A stretch of DNA of 64,000 nucleotides, from the NCBI RefSeq assembly GCF_011758565.1, contig NZ_JAAMOX010000002.1, positions 248,001 through 312,000 on the forward strand, read 5' to 3'. The first letter of the stretch is position 1. Every line of letters begins with the position of its first letter. The position numbers and the translations under genes were made by a program. This document shows, piece by piece, positions 53,779-60,807 of this stretch. The notes below the pieces were generated by a model, which did no database searches, was not told where the DNA came from, and saw nothing but the letters and a program-made list of their open reading frames with translations. Source of the stretch: Lysinibacter cavernae (GTDB lineage Bacteria; Actinomycetota; Actinomycetes; Actinomycetales; Microbacteriaceae).

Positions 53779-54788
53779 TTGCTGACCTCCGCTGGCGCGT
53801 TGACGATGCTGGATGTTCGGACCGAGACGGTCGCGCCAGTCCGGATTGATTCGTTGGCGGCCTCTGCGATTTCTACCGCGCGTGCACCGTCACCGAGCGT
53901 CACTCGGGGTGTTGCTCCCCCGGCAAATGCCTGGGTAAACTCGCGGATCTCCGTGAGATACGGGCTCTCAACGAGCGAGGTATCCGGGCGCATGCTCCCA
54001 CCCTTCTCAACCGAGCCCATGTTGAGCGATACGGACGCGTCGGCTGCGGCGTCGTGTGTAAGCACGCCTTTTGTACCCGCAATTGAGAAGTTCGTTGTGA
54101 ACTGCGTTCCCGGCGCCCCCCAGACACCGCTGACGTAGCTGAGAGCACCACCCTCATGCGTCAGAATGACCTGGGCGCTCGACCGGTTTCCCCCGCTCGA
54201 GACCGAACGAACGGCATACACATCGGTGACCTCTCCCGAGATCCACCTGGCAATATCGAGGTCGTGGATCATCTGGTCCATCACGATGCCCCCAGAGAGG
54301 GATTCGTCACCAAACCACGCTGACCAGCTCGGGTACTCACCGATTCTGGTGTAGCGGGAGATAGCGACCTCGCCGATGACTCCGTCACGCACTGCGGCCT
54401 TTGCTGCGGCGTATTCGGGGAAGAACCGCACAACGTGGGCAGGATATACCTGGCGACCAAGCCGCTCGGCGAGCTCCCCAATGGCATCCGAATCTTCGCG
54501 ATTCAGCGCTACCGGCTTCTCACAGATGACGTCTTTACCCGCATGAAGCGCGGCCTCTGCGTATTCGCGATGAAACGGAGTTGGGGCGCAAATGTCGACG
54601 ATGTCGCACTGGGCAAACAGTTCGTCGAGCGAGTCGACTGCCGTGATCGAGTACTGCTCGGCGAGGGTCTCTGCCCCCGCAAGGGAGAACACACTCACGC
54701 GTGCTCCGAGAGCTTGCCACGCTGGCATATGCGCATGGGTAATCCCACCCGCGCCGATGAGGCCGACTCTGAGTAATTCTTGTGACAC
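53775..54788 (-). CDS. Gfo/Idh/MocA family oxidoreductase
   Basis: A 337-residue enzyme with a classic VGLIGAGGITHAHMPAWQAL nucleotide-binding start, ICEKPVALN with the catalytic Lys, and GGIVMDQMIHDLDIARWISG with the His/Asp of the active site. The GTG at 54788 has AGGA about six bases upstream; an ATG 13 codons earlier is less likely. Identity with its downstream paralogue is low, so the two probably catalyse different steps on the imported sugar or a sugar acid. Confidence 0.9.
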   Translation of the reverse strand: MSQELLRVGLIGAGGITHAHMPAWQALGARVSVFSLAGAETLAEQYSITAVDSLDELFAQCDIVDICAPTPFHREYAEAALHAGKDVICEKPVALNREDSDAIGELAERLGRQVYPAHVVRFFPEYAAAKAAVRDGVIGEVAISRYTRIGEYPSWSAWFGDESLSGGIVMDQMIHDLDIARWISGEVTDVYAVRSVSSGGNRSSAQVILTHEGGALSYVSGVWGAPGTQFTTNFSIAGTKGVLTHDAAADASVSLNMGSVEKGGSMRPDTSLVESPYLTEIREFTQAFAGGATPRVTLGDGARAVEIAEAANESIRTGATVSVRTSSIVNAPAEVSK

Positions 54789-54832
54789 GTTTGTCCTAAC
54801 TTGGTGTGGTGTTTGTAGCGCTGGCATCGACG

Positions 54833-55705
54833 TTATTTGGTGCCGCTAAAGGCAAGTCCATCAATCACTCGACGCTGCAACGCAATAAAGAGGATGAGCA
54901 CAGGTGCCATCGCCATGATGCTGGCAGCCATCATGACCGTGTAGTCGGTCGAGACGCTTCCCTGCATGGTGGCAAGTCCTGCGGACAGCGGCATGCTTTC
55001 GGCATACGTCGTGACCACAAGCGGCCACAACAGGTCGTTCCATGACCAAAGTGTTGTGATGATGACCAGCGCGCTAATGCCCGGTGCCGCGAGCGGCAGC
55101 ATCACCTTCCAGAAAATCTGGAACGGGTTTGCCCCGTCGAGTCTGGCCGCCTCTTCGAGCTCGGTGGGCAGCCCCATAAAGAACTGACGCATGAGAAACA
55201 CACCGAATGCGCTGAAGATGCCGGGGAGCACGATGCCCCACACGGTGTTCAGCAGGCCAAGGTTCTGGATGATCTGGAACTGCGGGATCAGGTACACCTG
55301 GCTTGGGACCATGAGGATCGACAGGATGATGCCAAGCGTGACGCCCTTGAACGAGAATCGCATCCTGGCAAACGCGTAGCCAGCCATACAGCAGAGCACC
55401 ACCTGCCCGAGCACCCGGAGCACCGTGATCGTGATCGAGACACCAAGCTGACTCAGGAACGGAACCTTCGTGAAGACGGCAGCGAAGTTCTGCCATTGCA
55501 GCTCTCCTGGCCAGAAGGTCGGTGGCACGCTCATGACCTGGGCGTTGGTCGACAGCGACATGATGAGCTGCCAGAGGAAGGGGAACACCATGATGAAGCC
55601 GACAACGGCAAGCACGATGTGCGCCCTGCTGTTATTGGTGCCGCGCTGGGCGGGCGAGAATCCCGTATTTGTCTTGCGCTTCTGGGCAAGCTGACTGCTA
55701 GACAT
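54833..55705 (-). CDS. Carbohydrate ABC transporter permease (MalG type)
   Basis: A 290-residue permease with six helices. The EAA loop that contacts the ATPase reads ELEEAARLDGANPFQIFWKVMLP. It is the MalG-like half of a CUT1 sugar importer. Its start lies inside the end of the MalF-like gene (8-bp overlap). The operon encodes no ATPase. Confidence 0.93.
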   Translation of the reverse strand: MSSSQLAQKRKTNTGFSPAQRGTNNSRAHIVLAVVGFIMVFPFLWQLIMSLSTNAQVMSVPPTFWPGELQWQNFAAVFTKVPFLSQLGVSITITVLRVLGQVVLCCMAGYAFARMRFSFKGVTLGIILSILMVPSQVYLIPQFQIIQNLGLLNTVWGIVLPGIFSAFGVFLMRQFFMGLPTELEEAARLDGANPFQIFWKVMLPLAAPGISALVIITTLWSWNDLLWPLVVTTYAESMPLSAGLATMQGSVSTDYTVMMAASIMAMAPVLILFIALQRRVIDGLAFSGTK

Positions 55706-56642
55706 AATTGACCCACCTTTTTTGCATGCGGAACTGGAACCAGGTCACGATGCCGATGACCAGCAGGATGAGCATGGCAATCGCTGCCGCATACCCTCTG
55801 TTGTTGTGGATGAAGGCTTGGTTGTAGAAGATGTAAACGAGCGACTGGCTCTGCTGCATTGCCGGGTTTCGTGAGCCCATAATGGCGTAGAGCAGGTCAA
55901 AGAGCTGGAAACCGTTGATGACCGAAATGATGGTCACGAAAAAGATGCTTGGCGTGAGCAGCGGAACGGTAATTGAGGTGAACTGCTTCCAACGACTCGC
56001 GCCGTCGAGCTGAGCAGCCTCGTAGAAGTCGGGCGGGATGTTCTTCAGCCCGGCACTCAGGATGATCATGCTGAACCCGAGGGACGACCACATACCGACA
56101 ATGCCAACTGCGACAATCGCAAAGCCAGGGGTTGAGGTCCAGTAGGGTCCGTCAATGCCAAAAATCGACAAGAACCAGTTCAGGATTCCAAAGTCACCGT
56201 TGTAAATCATGCGCCATACAAGCGCGACTGCCGTTGGCATCGCGATATAGGGCATAAAGAACAGGACGCGATAGAACGTTGCAAAGCGAAGGCCTGGGCG
56301 GTTCACCATGCTCGCGAGGAGGATAGCGACGGGAATACCGAGCAACACGATGACCGTGTAGACAACCGTGTTGACCAGGGCGAGGCCAACATTTTTGTCG
56401 CCGAGCATCTTTGCGTAGTTTTCGGTGCCAACCCACGTTTCGCCGCCAAACGGCCCCGTTTCGGTAAAGCTCAAGTAGCCGGTCTGAAAGAGCGGCCAAA
56501 TGTAGAAGACAAGAACGCCGAGCAGGGTGGGCAGGACAAACAGCCATGGCCACCAGCCGTCAGTTGGGGAGCCGGCGCGTTGCCGCGCCGGGCGCTGGGC
56601 GGCGGCGATTCCGCCCAGCGTTGTCCCGGCGGGAAGGGTCAT
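55698..56642 (-). CDS. Sugar ABC transporter permease (MalF type)
   Basis: A 314-residue permease with a cytoplasmic head, six helices, and the EAA loop FYEAAQLDGASRWKQFTSIT. Pairs with the following permease to form the channel. The start overlaps the stop of the binding-protein gene (ATGA), so the transport genes are translationally linked. Confidence 0.93.
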   Translation of the reverse strand: MTLPAGTTLGGIAAAQRPARQRAGSPTDGWWPWLFVLPTLLGVLVFYIWPLFQTGYLSFTETGPFGGETWVGTENYAKMLGDKNVGLALVNTVVYTVIVLLGIPVAILLASMVNRPGLRFATFYRVLFFMPYIAMPTAVALVWRMIYNGDFGILNWFLSIFGIDGPYWTSTPGFAIVAVGIVGMWSSLGFSMIILSAGLKNIPPDFYEAAQLDGASRWKQFTSITVPLLTPSIFFVTIISVINGFQLFDLLYAIMGSRNPAMQQSQSLVYIFYNQAFIHNNRGYAAAIAMLILLVIGIVTWFQFRMQKRWVNYV

Positions 56643-57916
56643 TCTTTGGCCAGCGCTTCGTTCATCTTGGTTGCCAGCTCGTTGGCAACATCCTTGACCG
56701 GCTTGTCCCCTGAGAATGCCGCAGGGAGCAGGTCTGTCTCAAGCTGGGTCCATGCTGCGGTGTTCTTCGAGATTGGGTACGGGTAGGCGTAGTCCTGGGC
56801 GTCAAGCAGTACCTGGATGTCGAAGTGCGGAACCGAGTCAACAAACGCGGTCTGCGTGCCGTTGAAGGCCGGGTTCGCGGCGCCCATCTCTGCCTGCGTG
56901 GTCTGCGCTTCCTTGGAAGCGAGGTAGGTCACAAAGGCTTCGGATGCGGCCTTGTTCTTGCTCTTCGACGAAATCACGTTGGCGAGGCCGTGGATCACCG
57001 TCGCCTGGCGCTCACCCTTTGGCAGGGGCGCCACGTTGAGGTCCATGGTGTTTTCGGCTTCGGAGAGCTCAGAGACGATCCAGGTTCCCGAGTAGAAGAA
57101 GCCAGACTTTCCGCTTGTGAACCACACGTTGGCGGTTGTGTCAGACAGCTGCTGGAGCGTTGGCATCGATCCGTCGGCGATGAGGTCGGTCCAGAACTGG
57201 ATACCCTCGATCGCCTCCGGGCTGTCGTAGCCGCTCTTTTTGCCGTCCTCGGAGATAATCTCGCCGCCAGCCTGCAGGATGCTGTTGTAGTAGCCTTCCT
57301 GTCCACCGGTCAGGCTTGTGGTCATGCCGTACACGCCCTGGTCTCCGAGGGTGTCGCTAATCTTCTTCGATGCGGCATGGATCTCGTCCCACGTCCACGC
57401 GTCGGTCGGGATCTCAACTCCGGCCTGCTCAAGAATGCTCTTGTTGTACCAGAGGCCGAGCGTGTCGAAGTCCTTCGGAACGCCGTACTGCGTGCCGTCG
57501 TAAGAATAGAGGGTATCGAGGGCCTCAGGATAGTTTGCGGGGTCGATCTTCTTGTCATCGATGAGACCGGTAAGCGGCTCGAGCTGGTCGTTCGCCGCGT
57601 ATAGCTGGAAGTTGGGACCGTTCATCCAGAAGACGTCCGGAAGGGTATCGCTCGACGCCTGCGTCTGCAGCTTGGTCCAGAACTGTGACCACGGGGTGAC
57701 ATCAAGCTTGACCTCGATGTTGGGGTATTCCTTATTAAAGTCGGCGATGTTCTGCTTCAGGGCCGGCACCTGGTTCTCATCCCAGACCGCGTAGCTGATC
57801 GTAGCCTTGCTGTCGGTGGAGACGGCTTCGTCTCCACCGTTTGCCGAGCACGCTGAAAGCGCGAGCGCGGCAACGAGCCCAAGCGGGGCTAGCCGTGCAA
57901 TATTCTTCTTCTTCAT
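56639..57916 (-). CDS. Sugar ABC transporter substrate-binding lipoprotein
   Basis: A 425-residue lipoprotein. The signal peptide ends in the lipobox LSAC (Cys near residue 23), so it is anchored to the outer face of the membrane. The body is a family 1 solute-binding fold: SYAVWDENQVPALKQNIADF near the N-terminus, the ligand-lobe GKSGFFYSGTW, and the C-terminal PYPISKNTAAW. Sugar specificity is unknown. Gene 2 of the operon, 128 bp after the fusion regulator gene; GGAG precedes the ATG. Confidence 0.92.
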   Translation of the reverse strand: MKKKNIARLAPLGLVAALALSACSANGGDEAVSTDSKATISYAVWDENQVPALKQNIADFNKEYPNIEVKLDVTPWSQFWTKLQTQASSDTLPDVFWMNGPNFQLYAANDQLEPLTGLIDDKKIDPANYPEALDTLYSYDGTQYGVPKDFDTLGLWYNKSILEQAGVEIPTDAWTWDEIHAASKKISDTLGDQGVYGMTTSLTGGQEGYYNSILQAGGEIISEDGKKSGYDSPEAIEGIQFWTDLIADGSMPTLQQLSDTTANVWFTSGKSGFFYSGTWIVSELSEAENTMDLNVAPLPKGERQATVIHGLANVISSKSKNKAASEAFVTYLASKEAQTTQAEMGAANPAFNGTQTAFVDSVPHFDIQVLLDAQDYAYPYPISKNTAAWTQLETDLLPAAFSGDKPVKDVANELATKMNEALAKE

Positions 57917-58044
57917 TACTGGTTACTCCTGACGTTTTCAGACAGGCGGGTGCCTATCAGGGTGAGGGGTTGCGCAACTGTGTGATGGTTCTGCTGGTTA
58001 CTTCGGTGAAGCGGATGCAACGACGCGTTCTGCAGGTCGCGTTG

Positions 58045-60513
58045 TCACACCTGGTTTGCGGCAAAATAGGCCGCAAGTTGGGGGTCCACTTCGCGGATGC
58101 GCTGTGGAGTCGAACCGTTTCGCAACGACTCGGTGGCCGCAACGGCCGTGGCAACAGCGTTGCGGGCGCCAATTGGCGACGTTTCGGTGGTGTGACCGTT
58201 TCGCACGAACTGAACGAACTCGGCGACCGTGAGCATGTCGGCATCGCCGTGGCCATCGGCATCGCCAACGATGGGATATTCGCGGTCTCCGCCCGGGTTG
58301 TAGCCACTCCTGCTGTTCCAGACGCGCACAACGCCACCGTCTCCGTCGCCGAAGTTTTCGAGTCGACCTTCGGTGCCAATGACCGTGTAGTTGCGCCAGT
58401 AGTCTGGAGTGAAATGGCACTGCTCGTAACTTGCCAAGACTCCGGATTGGAGCTTCATGAGCACCATCGACTGATCCTCAACATCAACAACGGGGTTGAG
58501 GCCGGTTTGGCTCAGTGGGGGCCAGTTATCAAGCGAGAACCAATCGGTCATGAGTTCGCCTGGCCGTTCGCGCCGGTCGGTGATCGCTCCGTAGACACTC
58601 AGGTCACCCATCGCAACAACATCGCTCGTGTAGGAGTTGGCGAGCCAGTGGATGATGTCAAGATCGTGGGCGCCCTTTTGCAGCAGCAGCCCGTTGGAGC
58701 GGCTGCGATCGGCGTGCCAGTCTTTGAAGTAGTAATCTCCGCCGTTGCCAACAAAGTGACGGCACCAGACGGCTTTGACTTCGCCAATGTCTCCGCGCTC
58801 AATAATCTCGCGCATGAGGCGAACAACCGCCATGTGCCGCATGTTGTGACCGATGTAGAGTTTGCTGCCGGATTCCTTTGCGATGCGAAGCAGATCGTCG
58901 GCGTCATCGATGCTGATGGCGATGGGCTTATCAAGATAAACCGCGATTCCCGCACGCAGGAGATGCGCCGCTATCTCGTAATGGGTGTCATCTGGGGTCA
59001 CCACGATGGCTGCGTCAACATCGTTGGAGGAGAGCTCTTGGTAGTCGGTATGAAACGTAATGCCAGACCCAAGGTGCTCGGCAACTCGCTTTTCGGCTGT
59101 TGGGTTGGAGTCGGCGACGGCAACAACTCGCGAGCCTTCACCTGGTTGGTGGGCCCATTTGCTGATGGCGCTGCGCATCCCAAAGCCAACTACGGCGATG
59201 CGGAGGTCGTCTGATGCCGCGTCGCGAGCACCGCCGGCCGGCGCGGATTCGGCGGCTACGTCCTCTGGCTGGGAGACATTTCCCTGTGACACGTAGCGAT
59301 CAAGACTGGCGCCAAACGAGACGGTGTCGTCTTCGGAGCAGACTCCCTCGATAGAGAGCTTCGGCACGGCAAGATCACGCGAACCATAAAACTGTTCAGA
59401 AACGGCCTCAAGCGCGCGAACGATGCCACCAACCGCAACTCCGTTTGCGCCGATGCTCGAGCCAACGAGCGGCGGGGCATTGCGGCGTTTGACGAGGCGA
59501 AGGAATTCGTCGTTGAGCATGGCAAGGAACGTCTCACCAGCGCGAGAGACACCGCCGCCGATCACGATGAGATCTGGGTCGATAGTGAGCCCAACGAGCG
59601 CGATTCCCTGGATGATCTGAGCGGCAAACGACGCGATCTGCTCTTTGGCATCCGGATCACCAGAGCGAGCGAGATCAAACACTCGCTCAACGGTGCCATC
59701 AGCATAGGCGCCGAGGACGCTGCCCTTGTCGATGGTGTTGTAGCCCCATCCGGTGACCGCAAGGTCGCCGACCTCGCCAGCCGCAAAGTGCCGACCACGA
59801 TAGAGGGTGCCTCCAAGGATGATCGCCGAGTTGATGCGGTGTCCGACCATGACCACAACCACGTCATCGGCGAACTTTGCGGCACCGGCGTGCACCTCGG
59901 CGACGGCCGCCATGTTGACGTCGTTTTCAACGATGATGGGCGCTGAAAGGTTCTCGCCAAACCTGGCAACCAGATCAACGCCGTTCCACTCGGGCAGCAG
60001 ATTCGATTGGAGCATGCGGCCGCGGTCATCGACGATACCGGTGACAGACACCACAACGGATGCGAGTTCAAAATCGCGAATACCGAGGGGATGAATCGCC
60101 TGACGCACGAGGTTTCCAACGAGGGGAATGAGCGACCCGCCTCGGACGCTTGGCGAGGTCTCGTGGGTCAGTGATGCCACAATCGTTCCGGACAGGTCGC
60201 TCACGAGGACGGTGATGCTGTGCAGGCCGAGGTCAACGCTCGCAACGTGGGCTGCGGTCGCTACAAAGGCGAACTGACGGGCCGGGCGACCGGTGCGGCT
60301 TGCCGCAGAGGGTGCCTCAAATTCGTCACTCACCAGGCCTCGAGCTTTGAGCTCTGTGATGATCGTCTCGATGGTTGGTCGTGAGAGGCCGGTGAGCTGC
60401 GTGAGCTCGCTGAGCGTCAGTACGCCGTGGTCACGAAGCGCGGCAATGCACGTCGCAGAGTTGCGTTGACGAAGCGCGTACATCTCTCGCTCGTGGGGTC
60501 CGGTGAGGCTCAC
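58045..60513 (-). CDS. ROK-family regulator fused to Gfo/Idh/MocA oxidoreductase
   Basis: A single 822-residue frame with two full proteins. Residues about 14-60 are a winged HTH (LTLSELTQLTGLSRPTIETI); 88-375 are a ROK sugar-kinase-like domain (ASVDLGLHSITVLVSDLSG, VVVSVTGIVDD, IVENDVNMAAVAEVHAG). The ROK zinc signature is missing: GEVGD stands where GE(V/I)GH is usual, and the Cys cluster is replaced by TGWGYNTIDKG. A linker (about 405-436, Ser/Ala/Gly-rich) leads to a Gfo/Idh domain at about 437-822 with IAVVGFGMRSAISKW, a DKP in place of the usual EKP catalytic motif, and KGAHDLDIIHWLAN. GTG 60513 has GAAGGA upstream. First gene of the sugar operon, so probably its sugar-sensing regulator. 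Confidence 0.88.
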   Translation of the reverse strand: MSLTGPHEREMYALRQRNSATCIAALRDHGVLTLSELTQLTGLSRPTIETIITELKARGLVSDEFEAPSAASRTGRPARQFAFVATAAHVASVDLGLHSITVLVSDLSGTIVASLTHETSPSVRGGSLIPLVGNLVRQAIHPLGIRDFELASVVVSVTGIVDDRGRMLQSNLLPEWNGVDLVARFGENLSAPIIVENDVNMAAVAEVHAGAAKFADDVVVVMVGHRINSAIILGGTLYRGRHFAAGEVGDLAVTGWGYNTIDKGSVLGAYADGTVERVFDLARSGDPDAKEQIASFAAQIIQGIALVGLTIDPDLIVIGGGVSRAGETFLAMLNDEFLRLVKRRNAPPLVGSSIGANGVAVGGIVRALEAVSEQFYGSRDLAVPKLSIEGVCSEDDTVSFGASLDRYVSQGNVSQPEDVAAESAPAGGARDAASDDLRIAVVGFGMRSAISKWAHQPGEGSRVVAVADSNPTAEKRVAEHLGSGITFHTDYQELSSNDVDAAIVVTPDDTHYEIAAHLLRAGIAVYLDKPIAISIDDADDLLRIAKESGSKLYIGHNMRHMAVVRLMREIIERGDIGEVKAVWCRHFVGNGGDYYFKDWHADRSRSNGLLLQKGAHDLDIIHWLANSYTSDVVAMGDLSVYGAITDRRERPGELMTDWFSLDNWPPLSQTGLNPVVDVEDQSMVLMKLQSGVLASYEQCHFTPDYWRNYTVIGTEGRLENFGDGDGGVVRVWNSRSGYNPGGDREYPIVGDADGHGDADMLTVAEFVQFVRNGHTTETSPIGARNAVATAVAATESLRNGSTPQRIREVDPQLAAYFAANQV

Positions 60514-60541
60514 AGCTATTCCTTCCACAACATTGTGTTCG

Positions 60542-60562
60542 TTATGAAAGTCATTTTCATAA
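60542..60562. promoter_or_regulatory. Candidate operator of the ROK fusion regulator
   Basis: TTATGAAA (60542-60549) and TTTCATAA (60555-60562) form a perfect inverted repeat with a 5-bp spacer, centred about 39 bp upstream of the GTG. The length and AT content fit a ROK (NagC/Mlc/XylR-like) site. I did not find the same palindrome before the binding-protein gene. Confidence 0.5.
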
Positions 60563-60752
60563 GTCGAATGATTGAAAGAATAACCCGAGCAAGTATGTCC
60601 TGTCAAACGAACATTTATGCCGAAGAATCAAGGGTTTTAGGCATACCAATAGCCAACCAGCGGCTCGACAGCTTATGAAACCCGTTTATTCAACCTGGCC
60701 GCGACTCGTCACCTGGCCGCACCATCCGGCCGACCGCGTCACCGTTAACGAC

Positions 60753-60792
60753 AACGGGGCCTCCCCAAGCACTTGCTTGGAAAGGCCCCGTT
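60753..60792 (-). terminator. Terminator of the DEAD-box helicase gene
   Basis: A two-part stem: AACGGGGCCT (60753-60762) with AGGCCCCGTT (60783-60792), and inside it CCAAGCA with TGCTTGG. It begins 15 bases after the helicase stop. No U-tract. Confidence 0.75.
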
Positions 60793-60807
60793 ACGGTAGC
60801 AAAAACC

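Noticed and set aside
57841-59214. A 457-codon plus-strand open frame opposite the fusion regulator
   Set aside because: It runs across the start of the binding-protein gene and the Gfo/Idh domain, both with clear motifs on the minus strand; high GC leaves the opposite frame open by chance.
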